Positions 8,717 to 17,208 of a DNA stretch of 64,000 bases are shown piece after piece. Location: assembly GCF_002812705.1 (NCBI RefSeq), contig NZ_CP025030.1:2170001-2234000 (forward strand). Direction: 5' to 3'. The stretch comes from Achromobacter spanius (GTDB lineage Bacteria; Pseudomonadota; Gammaproteobacteria; Burkholderiales; Burkholderiaceae_B). Positions within the stretch are counted from its first letter, which is position 1; the number at the start of each line of letters is the position of its first letter. The position numbers and the translations under genes were made by a program. The notes beneath the pieces were generated by a model that searched no databases, was not told where the DNA came from, and worked only from the letters and a program-made list of their open reading frames with translations.

Positions 8717-9130
8717 ATGCCAACTTCCACGCAGAAAACTCCCGGCCCACGCGTTGCGATGCCACGCCCTGTAGACCGCGCGTTGCACCGCCTGGGGCAA
8801 GACATCTCGGCCGCGCGCCGGGTGCGCCGCTTAAGTCAGGAAGATCTTGCGCAGCGCATTGGCACATCGCTGAGCACGGTAAGGCGCATGGAAGATGGCT
8901 ATCCTGGCACTGCCTTCCATACTTTCCTCCGCGCCTTGCACGTGCTTGGCCGCCTTGAGGACTTGGTGAGGGTGATGGCTACCGAGAATGACTCCCTGGG
9001 GATGGAACTGGTGCGGGAGCAACTGCCCCAACGGGTGCGCAGCTCTCGACGTGGCAGCGCGCAGACAGCGTATTCCGCGACAGCCAAAAAGAGCGATGTG
9101 GATGACACCGATGAGTTGGAGGGCTTTTGA
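8717..9130 (+). CDS. hipB: HipB-like antitoxin, XRE-family DNA-binding protein
   Basis: The 137-residue product has a helix-turn-helix of the Cro/XRE type at about residues 22-80. The recognition region reads LSQEDLAQRIGTSLSTVRRM followed by EDGYPG. A polar C-terminal tail, ending DVDDTDELEGF, may contact the kinase. The gene ends in TGATG, so its stop overlaps the ATG of the hipA gene by one base and the two are translationally coupled. The protein should neutralise HipA and repress its own promoter through the repeated AT-rich dyads just upstream. At 137 residues it is longer than E. coli HipB (about 88), as many non-enteric HipB proteins are. Confidence 0.85.
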   Translation: MPTSTQKTPGPRVAMPRPVDRALHRLGQDISAARRVRRLSQEDLAQRIGTSLSTVRRMEDGYPGTAFHTFLRALHVLGRLEDLVRVMATENDSLGMELVREQLPQRVRSSRRGSAQTAYSATAKKSDVDDTDELEGF

Positions 9131-10356
9131 TGGCTACCAAAGCATCACGGCGTCAGGATCTCGAGGTACATCTAGGTTCCAAAGGCCAGGTCGTAGGGCG
9201 ACTTCATCTGGGCAGCGGCAAGCGCAGCGCGTTCAGTTACGACGAGCGTTGGCTGCGGGATTCTCGATTTTTTGCGCTATCGCCTGACCTGTTGCCGGTT
9301 TTAAGTGTTCAACATCCACAAGAGGTCTTTTTTCGCGCGCTCGAGGACACGGGGCCGGACTCCTGGGGCGAACGCGTGATCAGGCGTGCCCATGCTCGGT
9401 TGAGGCAACAAGACCGAGATACGCCTGTGCTTGAACCTGTCGATTTCTTGATGTGGGTGGATGACGAGGCCCGTGTCGGCGCGTTGCGTCTGTTTGATCC
9501 TCAAGCCAACGTCTATTTGCGATCGGGTGGAACGCATTGGCACATTCCCCCGTTGGTGGAGCTGGGCAGGGTCGTGAACGCGGCCCGCGCGTTAGAAGCC
9601 GGCACAGAAAGCGAGCAAGACCTGCAATATCTGCTGGGGCAAGGCACCTCGCTGGGCGGGGCCCGCCCCAAGTCGACCGTTCGAGATACGGATGGCCGCC
9701 TGGCTTTGGGAAAATTCCCCAGCCAGTCTGACCAGCGAGACGTGATTCGAGGCGAGGTGCTGGCCATGCATCTCGCCGCCAAGGCGGGCATCAACGTGGC
9801 CGCAGCGCGTGTAGAACTGATCAATGGAACAGCCGTCGCCATCATTCGGCGATTCGACCGCACCGTTGATGGCGGTCGTATTCCCTACGTGTCGGCCGCG
9901 ACGATGCTTCAGTCTACTGGCCGAGATGCCGTGCACGCGTATACGGAACTGGTGGACGTCCTGTTGCAGGAGGGCGCCAATCCTATTGCCGACATCCATG
10001 AGTTGTGGCGCAGGCTGGTCTTCAATTTTTTGATCTGCAACACCGACGATCATTTGCGTAATAGTGGGTTTCTGTATGACGCGCGCCAACATGGATGGCG
10101 TCTGTCGCCCGCATTCGACCTCAATCCAATGCCCGGAGACCGACGCGAAAGCAAGACATGGCTGACCGAAGAATCCGGCCCCATTGACAGTCGGGACGTG
10201 CTCATGGAAGGGGCGCCTTACTTCCGATTGACGGCGGAGGAAGCCAATGCAATGTGGGCCGAGGTGGCGCGAGCCGTCGACAGCTGGCGCGTGATGGCCA
10301 AGGGTTTAGGCATGCGGCCTACCGACCTCGTGGATTTCGACCGCGCATTTGCCTGA
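9130..10356 (+). CDS. hipA: HipA-like serine/threonine kinase toxin
   Basis: The 408-residue product is a HipA-family kinase. The N-terminal HipA_N domain (about residues 20-110) includes the DTGPDSWGERVIRRA stretch. The catalytic domain shows GTSLGGARPKSTV, the nucleotide-binding Lys in ALGKFPS, RRFDR, the catalytic loop FNFLICNTDDHLRNSGFL and LSPAFDLNPMP as the DFG-like metal site. All key residues seen in active HipA kinases are present, so the toxin is probably functional. HipA of E. coli phosphorylates glutamyl-tRNA synthetase and drives persistence; the target here is unknown. I use the ATG at 9130, which overlaps the hipB stop, rather than the TTG three bases earlier. Confidence 0.88.
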   Translation: MATKASRRQDLEVHLGSKGQVVGRLHLGSGKRSAFSYDERWLRDSRFFALSPDLLPVLSVQHPQEVFFRALEDTGPDSWGERVIRRAHARLRQQDRDTPVLEPVDFLMWVDDEARVGALRLFDPQANVYLRSGGTHWHIPPLVELGRVVNAARALEAGTESEQDLQYLLGQGTSLGGARPKSTVRDTDGRLALGKFPSQSDQRDVIRGEVLAMHLAAKAGINVAAARVELINGTAVAIIRRFDRTVDGGRIPYVSAATMLQSTGRDAVHAYTELVDVLLQEGANPIADIHELWRRLVFNFLICNTDDHLRNSGFLYDARQHGWRLSPAFDLNPMPGDRRESKTWLTEESGPIDSRDVLMEGAPYFRLTAEEANAMWAEVARAVDSWRVMAKGLGMRPTDLVDFDRAFA

Positions 10357-10363
10357 CCTGCTT

Positions 10364-10843
10364 TCACCCCGCATGGCTTTGGAAGTTGAAGACTTTCCAC
10401 TGATCGTCCTGGGTGCGCCGGATTTCGAACGACATCATGCATAGCGATATCGAGTCATGAAATTCCACCCATACCTGGTCTTGATCCAGCGGCACGCCGT
10501 TTAACCAGCGGCGCAGTCGGTTGCCATGGGTTTGTGGCGGATTCCAATACTTCAGCACGGACACGCGTCCGCAGAATTGGTGAGCCGCAACGGCGCGAAA
10601 TTCATCGATTGTGCGGCCGGTGTTGCTATTCTTGAACGTCAGGTCAAAAGCGCGTTGCCAGTCTTCTGCGTAGATGTCGCGGATAAACGCCGACGCTGCC
10701 GATGTGGCGCCCTTGGGTTCATAGCGCGACTTCAGGATCTTCCAGCCCGCCCAACTTAGCAAGAGACAGAGCAAGAGCAGTAATCCAATAGACACCCAAA
10801 CCCTTCGAGCAAATCTTGTCCCCTTGCGGTCGTCGAATATCAA
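10364..10843 (-). CDS. Hypothetical single-pass membrane protein
   Basis: The 159-residue product starts at a TTG (10843) preceded by GGAG with a 5-base spacing, the only plausible ribosome site. Residues 14-35 form one hydrophobic helix (VWVSIGLLLLLCLLLSWAGW) after a basic N-terminus. The rest is a soluble domain ending DDQWKVFNFQSHAG, which resembles small DUF4864/NTF2-like periplasmic domains in pattern, but I cannot assign a family firmly. It is convergent with hipA, 7 bases from its stop, and is followed by the EamA gene on the same strand. Function unknown. Confidence 0.6.
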   Translation of the reverse strand: MIFDDRKGTRFARRVWVSIGLLLLLCLLLSWAGWKILKSRYEPKGATSAASAFIRDIYAEDWQRAFDLTFKNSNTGRTIDEFRAVAAHQFCGRVSVLKYWNPPQTHGNRLRRWLNGVPLDQDQVWVEFHDSISLCMMSFEIRRTQDDQWKVFNFQSHAG

Positions 10844-10898
10844 GGGATCTCCAATAAATAAGTTGTTTCAACGGAAAAAGCCGGTGAGCCCTTGTCGA

Positions 10899-11780
10899 TC
10901 ACAAACTTGGCTTCGGCTTATTTCCGCCGCACAGAATCAGGATTGTGGAAGCAATGATCAGTCCGCCTCCCAACAGTATCGCGGGTGTCAAGGCTTCTTC
11001 CAGAAAGACGACGCCGAACACAATCCCGAATAGGGGGGCCAGGAAGGCGACCATCATCGCACGTGGCGGGCCGATGTCGCGGACCAATCGGAAGTAAAGC
11101 AAAAAGCCTAGGCCGCTGCTCAGTATGCCTAAGCCAAGTACGTTGAGCACGATGCTGAAATCGATATTGCCTTGCGCGGGCGCTACAAACCAGAACGGCA
11201 GGAGTGCGGCGGCCGCGAACAGTTGGGCGCAGCCTGCCGATTCAAGTGGATTGACATGGGACGCATAGCGTTTGATGTAGACGCCGGCTCCTGCATAGGA
11301 CGCCGCAGCAATCAAGCAGGCCAGGATGGCAGAAAAGAACGTCATCGACGTTGCCTCGGGAGTACTGATACCCGTCATGGTTGCGACGCCGATGACGCCT
11401 AGCATCAGACCGATACCCTTGCCCCGAGTCATTGCATCGCCCAGCCAGAGAACGGAAAAAGCGGTCCCAAATAGCGGAGTCGTGGCGTTGATGATCGCCG
11501 AATAGGAAGCGGGAACATGCTGGGCGGCGTACGAGAACATCAAGAATGGCAGGCCGACGTTGAAGCTGCCGATCACTACGTACTGACGCCAATGTGCTCG
11601 CCAATCGGGTTTGAATCGAATGGCGGCGAAATACAGCAACAGAACTCCGCCGCCGATCGCCACGCGCAAGTCGGCCGTAACGACCGGCCCGAGCACGGGC
11701 GAGAGCACGCGCATGAAGATGAACGACGCGCCCCAGACGGCGCTGAGCACCAATAAGCGCAACCAATCCGCGCCTCGCAT
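10899..11780 (-). CDS. EamA-family (drug/metabolite) exporter
   Basis: The 293-residue inner-membrane protein has ten predicted helices arranged as two EamA repeats (about residues 6-135 and 150-285). It begins with WLRLLVLSAVWGASFIFMRV, a classic EamA opening. The second repeat contains LGLGILSSGLGFLLYFRLVR and ends with LGGGLIIASTILILCG. A strong AGGAG ribosome site precedes the ATG at 11780. It is the last gene of a trpB-trpA-EamA unit, 81 bases downstream of trpA. This suggests export of tryptophan, indole or a tryptophan-derived metabolite, although EamA sequences do not reveal substrates. Confidence 0.85.
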   Translation of the reverse strand: MRGADWLRLLVLSAVWGASFIFMRVLSPVLGPVVTADLRVAIGGGVLLLYFAAIRFKPDWRAHWRQYVVIGSFNVGLPFLMFSYAAQHVPASYSAIINATTPLFGTAFSVLWLGDAMTRGKGIGLMLGVIGVATMTGISTPEATSMTFFSAILACLIAAASYAGAGVYIKRYASHVNPLESAGCAQLFAAAALLPFWFVAPAQGNIDFSIVLNVLGLGILSSGLGFLLYFRLVRDIGPPRAMMVAFLAPLFGIVFGVVFLEEALTPAILLGGGLIIASTILILCGGNKPKPSL

Positions 11781-11861
11781 TGAAAATTCTCCTTGCGTCG
11801 CGGCAGTCTTGAGTGCTTCGCTTCATTGTGGAAAGTGGGAACCGGATCGTGACGATGCGCG

Positions 11862-12647
11862 TCATCTTTCCTGAACTTGGCCGATGAAATCGTGGATGTA
11901 GGCCTTAACTCCGGGCATATCTGCGAGGTGGTTCTCGATGCGCAGGCTGAACAAGCTTCCGACAATGACACCATGCGCGCCGCTCTGCCAAAATGCGCGC
12001 ACTTGATCGACTTTGCTGATTCCAAATCCAACGACGATAGGTTGGCTAGACGCGCGGCTTAGACGCCTAATGCGTTCCGTTGATTCTTCTTCAAAACGCT
12101 CGCTAGTGCCCGTGGTGCCGAATCGGCTGATGACGTAGGTGAACGCTGATGAATGATTGAGAAGCATAATCGCGCGTTCGAAAGGTGTATTCGGAGCAAC
12201 CATCTGGATGCACCCGATGCGGCTCTGTGCAAGCTGCATCATATGGCTCGTGCTTTCGTCAAATGGAAGGTCTGAGCAAACAACGGCATCGACACCTATC
12301 CCTGACAGTTCTCCGTAAGCGCTGTCGCCGCGCATGTGCAGCAAGTTGTAGTAGAGGAGCAGGCCAATCGGGAGATCCGGATAACGGGTCCTGATTTTGC
12401 GGAGCAAGTCCAGGCAAGTCCCGTAAGTCGTGCCCGCATCGAGCGCCCGTCGCATGGATCGCTGATTCACAGGCCCGTCCGTAATCGGGTCCGAGAACGG
12501 AAAGCCGAGCTCGACGGCATCCGCGCCAGCCTCGACCGCGGTGCAGATCAGCTCAAAGCTCGATTCGGGGTTGGGGTCCCCCAACGTGAAGAATGGGATA
12601 AAGGCTCGACGGGATGCGTCGGCAAAGAGACGGTTGAAGCGATTCAT
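11862..12647 (-). CDS. trpA: Accessory tryptophan synthase alpha chain
   Basis: The 261-residue product is a TrpA homologue that cleaves indole-3-glycerol phosphate to indole and glyceraldehyde 3-phosphate. The catalytic Glu and Asp are in place in AVELGFPFSDPITDGPVNQ. The loop FTYVISRFGTTG keeps the Tyr and the Thr that closes over the site, and the phosphate-binding segments VVGFGISKVDQV and VIVGSLF are present. Many usually invariant positions differ (ADGP is TDGP, SRAGVTG is SRFGTTG), so it is a diverged paralogue rather than a housekeeping copy. It overlaps the trpB stop by four bases (ATGA), so translation is coupled. No other trp gene is nearby. Confidence 0.88.
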   Translation of the reverse strand: MNRFNRLFADASRRAFIPFFTLGDPNPESSFELICTAVEAGADAVELGFPFSDPITDGPVNQRSMRRALDAGTTYGTCLDLLRKIRTRYPDLPIGLLLYYNLLHMRGDSAYGELSGIGVDAVVCSDLPFDESTSHMMQLAQSRIGCIQMVAPNTPFERAIMLLNHSSAFTYVISRFGTTGTSERFEEESTERIRRLSRASSQPIVVGFGISKVDQVRAFWQSGAHGVIVGSLFSLRIENHLADMPGVKAYIHDFIGQVQER

Positions 12648-13840
12648 AATGGGAACCCCTTAATTTTCCAGTACTCGTCGAGATCTTTGTCGCCTCGGCC
12701 AGATAGGCAGACGATCAAATTGCTGCCCGGCGCGAAGTCTTGGCTGCTCTTGATGGCTAGCGCGACGGCGTGAGCTGATTCGAAGGCTGGGATGATGCCC
12801 TCTAGTAGTGAAAGCTGTTCAAAAGCTGCCAGCGCCTCGTCGTCGCTGATGGCGGAGAACCTGGCGCGTCCCGACTCTTGAAGGTCAACCAACTCCGGAC
12901 CTACGCCGGGGTAGTCCAGCCCTGCGGCGACGGAATGAGTACCGGCGATCTGACCTTCATGATTTTGAAGGAATAGGGAGCGCATTCCGTGGAATACGCC
13001 AATAGTTCCTTTAGTAAGCGTTGCTGCATGATGATTGGTGCCGTCGCCCTTACCCGCTGGCTCTGCACCATATAGGGAAACACCAGCATCGTCTTCAAAG
13101 CCTGAGAACAAGCCAACCGCATTGCTTCCGCCACCGATGCAGGCAAAGACCGCCTCTGGCAACTGTCCCGTCCGTTCGAGAATCTGCTTTCGTGATTCCG
13201 TGCCAATCACGGACTGGAAATACTTGATCATCGACGGGTAGGGGAACGGACCGGCAGCCGTGCCGAAGCAGTGGTAGGTACTGCCGACGTTGGTAATCCA
13301 GTCCCTCATGGCTTCGTTAATGGCGTCCTTCAGGGTGGCCCCTCCGGAAGTCACGGGATGGACCTTCGCGCCAAACAATTCCATGCGTCGGACATTCTGT
13401 TGTTGACGCGCTATGTCAACGGCCCCCATGTACACCTCGACAGGAAGGCCCAGGGCCGCGCCGGTCATCGCCGTCGCCACACCATGCTGGCCGGCGCCTG
13501 TCTCGGCAATGATGCGGGTCTTTCCCATGCGCTGGGCAAGTAACAGTTGGCCTAGCGTGCTATTGGTTTTATGGGCGCCTCCGTGGAGTAGATCTTCACG
13601 CTTCAGAAAGAGGTTTCTGCCAAGTTGGCCCGAGAGGCGCCGGGCATGGAACATTGGGGTTTCGCGCCCAGCGAAGTCCCTCATGAGCGTGAACAGGGCA
13701 TCTTGGAAATCAGTGGCATCCCTTGCTTCAAGGAAGGCGTCGTGAACCTCGGCCAAGACGCTTACCAAGCTTTCGGATACATAGCTTCCACCGTAATTAC
13801 CTGCGCCAAATCTTCTGACTAACTCCACACTGGCAAACAT
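12644..13840 (-). CDS. trpB: Accessory tryptophan synthase beta chain
   Basis: The 398-residue product has the usual TrpB length. PLP attaches to Lys91 in LLHGGAHKTNS; Glu113 (ETGAGQHGVATA) is the catalytic acid. GGGSN (about 236-240) binds the cofactor phosphate, and AAGLDYPGVGPE and CLSGRGDKD are present. It should condense indole with serine. The ATG at 13840 follows GGGAG at good spacing; upstream in-frame starts add residues without homology. Base composition is less GC-rich than in the metabolic genes to the right, and the gene is the first of trpB-trpA-EamA. With no other trp gene present, the pair probably supplies tryptophan or an analogue for a special purpose. Confidence 0.9.
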   Translation of the reverse strand: MFASVELVRRFGAGNYGGSYVSESLVSVLAEVHDAFLEARDATDFQDALFTLMRDFAGRETPMFHARRLSGQLGRNLFLKREDLLHGGAHKTNSTLGQLLLAQRMGKTRIIAETGAGQHGVATAMTGAALGLPVEVYMGAVDIARQQQNVRRMELFGAKVHPVTSGGATLKDAINEAMRDWITNVGSTYHCFGTAAGPFPYPSMIKYFQSVIGTESRKQILERTGQLPEAVFACIGGGSNAVGLFSGFEDDAGVSLYGAEPAGKGDGTNHHAATLTKGTIGVFHGMRSLFLQNHEGQIAGTHSVAAGLDYPGVGPELVDLQESGRARFSAISDDEALAAFEQLSLLEGIIPAFESAHAVALAIKSSQDFAPGSNLIVCLSGRGDKDLDEYWKIKGFPL

Positions 13841-14000
13841 TACCGGCTCCCTGTTTGGGTTCGATACCGTTGGCACGGATATAGACCGATTTTCGATTTG
13901 CCAATAATGGGCTCTGGTCAGGGCATATGCCTATAGGAAAAGTCGGAAAATTCCAAAGTGAAGCACTGCAATGGCAGCTGCATTTTCGGGGTCAATCTCC

Positions 14001-14117
14001 TCACTCCCCAACACCCTTCTTCGCATGCGCGATGAATTCGGCCTGGCTGATTCTTCCATCCGTATCCATGGCCGCGAGCTGCTCGTCCGTGAATTCCTTT
14101 CCCAACTCAACGTCGCA
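14001..14117 (-). pseudogene. 3' fragment of an EF-hand protein gene
   Basis: Upstream of a TGA at 14003-14001 the minus strand reads DVELGKEFTDEQLAAM followed by DTDGRISQAEFIAHAKKGVG. The DTDGRISQAEF segment is an EF-hand calcium loop, slightly short of the consensus DxDxDGxIxxxEF. There is no start codon: the frame is closed by a stop at 14120-14118, and the piece begins inside the end of the Crp-like gene. It looks like the C-terminal tail of a periplasmic EF-hand protein left at a rearrangement breakpoint. The rest of the interval up to trpB (13841-14000) shows no gene. Confidence 0.5.
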
Positions 14118-14883
14118 TCATCGACGGCGAATCGCCAGCATCATCATCAATCAACGCCAGCCGATACAGCGCATCCTTATCCAGAATCGTCATGCCGCCG
14201 TAGTGCGTCCGTAGCACCCCCGCGCGCGCCAGCCGCGTCAGCGCCGCGTTGCAGCGTTGGCGGGACACGCCGCACAAGCTGGCGATCTCTTCCTGGGATA
14301 TCTTCAATCGCCCCTGCGTATCCGCATGGCGTTCGGCATCGAATTGCGCCGCCACGGCGCGGGCGACCGTGGTGTCCACATCCAGCAGCACGTTGCCGGT
14401 GTAGCTGGCCATCAGCCAGTTGACCCGCTGCGCCAGATGCATCGTCAATGCCTTGGTGAATTCGATGTTGTGGTTCCACAGGCGTTCGCAGGTGTCCCGC
14501 GGCAGGATGACGATGCGGCTGGGGCGCAGCGCGATCACCTCATATTCAAAGCGCTCGCGGCGCAGCATGGTGGCTTCGCCGAACCAACTGCCGATGCTGA
14601 AGCCGGCCAGCGACAGGGACTTGCCGTCCGCGCCGGGCGAGGTCCATTTCACCAGGCCTTCCACCACGCCATACCAACCCAGCGATTTCGACCCCGCGCG
14701 AAACAGGTATTCGCCCGTGGCGAGCGACACCGTGCGCAGTTCCGATCGGACCAGGTTGCGCTCAAGCGCCGGCAAGCCGTTGTACCAGGGCACAACGCTC
14801 AGCATTTTGTCCACCGGGCATTCGGCCGGCTTGCGCGCGGGGCCACGGGTCTGGCTGCCTACGTTGGCGGTCGGTCCAGGCAT
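14107..14883 (-). CDS. Crp/Fnr-family transcriptional regulator
   Basis: The 258-residue protein has an N-terminal cyclic-nucleotide-type beta-barrel (about 45-150; LATGEYLFRAGSKSLGWYGV and SIGSWFGEATML). A dimer helix follows, then a winged helix at about 190-245 with ISQEEIASLCGVSRQRCNAA as the recognition helix. No cysteine cluster typical of Fnr is present in the N-terminus, so it is not an iron-sulfur oxygen sensor. The ATG at 14883 follows GGAG; a start six codons upstream is also open. It diverges from the binding-protein/BKACE/SDR operon, with a dyad in the shared promoter, and probably controls it. The effector is unknown. Confidence 0.85.
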   Translation of the reverse strand: MPGPTANVGSQTRGPARKPAECPVDKMLSVVPWYNGLPALERNLVRSELRTVSLATGEYLFRAGSKSLGWYGVVEGLVKWTSPGADGKSLSLAGFSIGSWFGEATMLRRERFEYEVIALRPSRIVILPRDTCERLWNHNIEFTKALTMHLAQRVNWLMASYTGNVLLDVDTTVARAVAAQFDAERHADTQGRLKISQEEIASLCGVSRQRCNAALTRLARAGVLRTHYGGMTILDKDALYRLALIDDDAGDSPSMMRR

Positions 14884-14948
14884 GGTTTCTCCGTTCAACA
14901 ACAGGGCAAATGGGGAAAAGGGCGCACAGGTAAACCCTAGGCCGCTTT

Positions 14949-14962
14949 GTCACCATGATGAC
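14949..14962. promoter_or_regulatory. Candidate Crp-like operator
   Basis: GTCACCATGATGAC is a near-perfect dyad (12 of 14 positions symmetric) in the 149-base space between the divergent regulator and the binding-protein gene. Its size and half-site spacing fit Crp/Fnr-type dimers. Confidence 0.45.
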
Positions 14963-15032
14963 TGTACGCGCCTGGGGGCGGTCCCAGAATACTTGAGGCA
15001 TCAAGAGCCAAAAAACATAAGAGGAGACAGGT

Positions 15033-16256
15033 ATGTTGTCAATGCCACGCATCAAGTCCGGCCGCGCGCTCGCCTGCGCTGCCGCCGTGTCGCTGCTAAG
15101 CGCCACGGCCGCGCACGCGCAGATTTCGGACGATGTCATTCGGATCGGATTCATCACCGACCTGTCCGGTGTGTACTCCGGCCCCGACGGCCCGGGCGGG
15201 GCGGAAGCCATCAAGATGGCCATTGAGGAAATGGGCGGCGAGATCAACGGCAAGAAGATCGAACTGTTGACGGCGGACCACCAGAACAAGGCGGATATCG
15301 CATCGGCCAGGGCGCGCGAATGGTTCGACCAGCGCGGCCTGGACATGCTGATCGGCGGCACCAATTCCAGCACCGCGCTGGCCATGTCCAAGGTGGCGGC
15401 GGACAAGAAGAAGCCCATCATCGTGGTGGGCGCGGGCGCACCCGCGCTGACCAACGAGCAATGCACGCCCTACACCTTGAACTATGCCTACGACACGGTG
15501 GCGCTGGCGCGTGGCACGGGCGCGGCGGTGGTCAAGGCGGGCGGTAAAAGCTGGTACTTCCTTACGGCCGATTACGCCTTCGGCCACGCGCTGCAAGCCG
15601 ATACGACGAAGGTGGTCGAGGCGGGCGGCGGCAAGGTTGTGGGATCGGTCAAGCATCCCTTGTCGGCCAACGATTTCTCGTCGTTCCTGTTGCAGGCGCA
15701 AGCCAGCAAGGCCGAGATTCTTGCCTTGGCGAATGCCGGCGCCGACGCCACCAACGCCATCAAGGCCGCCAACGAATTTGGCGTCACCAAGACGATGAAG
15801 CTGGCGGGCATGATCATGTTCATCAACGACATCCACGCCATGGGCCTGCCCGCCACGCAGGGCATGTACCTGACCGATAGCTGGTACTGGAACGCCTCGG
15901 ATGCGAGCCGCGCCTGGAGCCAGAAGTTCTTTGAACGCCGCAACGCCATGCCGTCGTCGCTGCAAGCGGCCGACTACTCCGTGGCGCTGCAATACCTGCG
16001 CGCGGTCAAGGCCTTGGGCACGGATGACGCCGACCGCGTCTTGGCATACCTGCGCGAGAACAAGCTGAATGACATGTACATCAAGGACGGCGTGGTGCGT
16101 CCGGATGGCCGCGTCGTGCACGACATGTACCTGTTGCAAGTGAAGACGCCGGACGAGTCCAAAGAGGCTTGGGACTACTTCAAGGTGCTGCAAACGATTG
16201 ACGGCAACGAGGCCTTCACCAAGCAGGCCGAGACGCGCTGCGCACTGTGGATGTGA
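15033..16256 (+). CDS. Branched-chain-amino-acid-type ABC substrate-binding protein
   Basis: The 407-residue precursor follows a GAGGAGACAG ribosome site. It has a Sec signal peptide ending AAHAQ (about residue 29), then ISDDVIRIGFITDLSGVYSG, the usual opening of LivJ/Peripla_BP_6 receptors. Later motifs include WYFLTADYAFGHALQADT and VGSVKHPLSANDFSSFLLQA, the periplasmic-binding fold hinge regions. No permease or ATPase of this class lies nearby, so it must borrow a membrane complex or act as a receptor. It is followed within 13 bases by the BKACE gene. The ligand is likely the acid degraded by the downstream enzymes. Confidence 0.9.
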   Translation: MLSMPRIKSGRALACAAAVSLLSATAAHAQISDDVIRIGFITDLSGVYSGPDGPGGAEAIKMAIEEMGGEINGKKIELLTADHQNKADIASARAREWFDQRGLDMLIGGTNSSTALAMSKVAADKKKPIIVVGAGAPALTNEQCTPYTLNYAYDTVALARGTGAAVVKAGGKSWYFLTADYAFGHALQADTTKVVEAGGGKVVGSVKHPLSANDFSSFLLQAQASKAEILALANAGADATNAIKAANEFGVTKTMKLAGMIMFINDIHAMGLPATQGMYLTDSWYWNASDASRAWSQKFFERRNAMPSSLQAADYSVALQYLRAVKALGTDDADRVLAYLRENKLNDMYIKDGVVRPDGRVVHDMYLLQVKTPDESKEAWDYFKVLQTIDGNEAFTKQAETRCALWM

Positions 16257-16269
16257 ACCGGAGACCCCC

Positions 16270-17184
16270 ATGGCCAAACGCAAAGTCATCGTAACCATCG
16301 CCCCGACCGGGGGCATGGCATTCAAGACCCAGAACCCGCATCTGCCGACGCAACCGGCTGAAATCGCGGAAGACGTTTACCGCTGCTACAACGCGGGCGC
16401 CAGCGTGGTGGCGCTGCACGCGCGCCGGCCCGACGACCAGGCCACGTGCGACGCCGCCATCTACCGCGACATGAACCAGCGCATCCGCGAGCGTTGCGAC
16501 ATCGTGCTGAACAACTCCACCGGCGGCGGCGTGCATGGCGACATGGTGAAGGAAACGTCGCCCGGCACCTGGGAAATTTTGTGGGAAGAACGGCTCAAGG
16601 GCATGGATGCCGGCGCCGAAATGTGCACGCTGGACGCCACCACGCTGAACCTGGCGTTTGGTGACCGCGAATACCTGATGAATACGCCGCTGAGCAAGGC
16701 GCGCGAACTGGCGGCCGGCATGAAGGCGCGCGGCATCAAGCCCGAGTGGGAAGTCTTCAGCCCCACGCATATCCTGCAAGACGCCACGACGCTGATTGAT
16801 GAAGGCCTGGACGAAGGGCCGCACTTCATCAACCTGGTCATGAACGTGCATCGGAATTTTCAGAACGCAATGCCGTTCTCGCCCCGGCATCTGCAAATGA
16901 TGGTGGACCTGCTGCCAAAGAACAGCATTTTCTGCGTCAGCGGTATTGGTCCGTCGCAGCTTGAGGCCAACATCAGCGCGTTGCTGCTGGGCGGCCATGC
17001 GCGCGTGGGCCTGGAAGACAACCTGTACTACCGGCATGGCGAACTGGCCACCAATGTCCAACTGACCGAGCGCATCGTGCGCATCATCCGCGAAATGGAC
17101 ATGGAGCCGGCTACGCCGGCCGAAGCGCGCGAGATCATGGGCTTGCCCTTGCAAAGCGGTATCCGCCCCGAGTTCGCGGTCTGA
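16270..17184 (+). CDS. Beta-keto acid cleavage enzyme (BKACE, DUF849)
   Basis: The 304-residue protein belongs to the 3-keto-5-aminohexanoate cleavage enzyme family. These zinc enzymes swap acetyl-CoA with a beta-keto acid to give acetoacetate and a new acyl-CoA. Visible marks are VIVTIAPTGGMAFKTQNPHL at the N-terminus, SVVALHARRPDDQATCDAAI with a metal-site His, NNSTGGGVHGD, KPEWEVFSPTHI and VCGI-like FCVSGIGPSQLE near the end. The usual HxHxR metal motif appears as ALHAR, so one of the two histidines of that motif is not seen here. The ATG at 16270 was chosen over an upstream start that overlaps the binding-protein gene. The SDR gene follows in 24 bases and probably makes the beta-keto substrate. 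Confidence 0.85.
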   Translation: MAKRKVIVTIAPTGGMAFKTQNPHLPTQPAEIAEDVYRCYNAGASVVALHARRPDDQATCDAAIYRDMNQRIRERCDIVLNNSTGGGVHGDMVKETSPGTWEILWEERLKGMDAGAEMCTLDATTLNLAFGDREYLMNTPLSKARELAAGMKARGIKPEWEVFSPTHILQDATTLIDEGLDEGPHFINLVMNVHRNFQNAMPFSPRHLQMMVDLLPKNSIFCVSGIGPSQLEANISALLLGGHARVGLEDNLYYRHGELATNVQLTERIVRIIREMDMEPATPAEAREIMGLPLQSGIRPEFAV

Positions 17185-17208
17185 TCGCATCATCTTTAAC
17201 GAGACATC

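Noticed and set aside
12644..13840. TrpB lysine motif LLHGGAHKTN considered unusual
   Set aside because: The same form occurs in enteric tryptophan synthases, so it is a normal variant and not a sign of lost activity.
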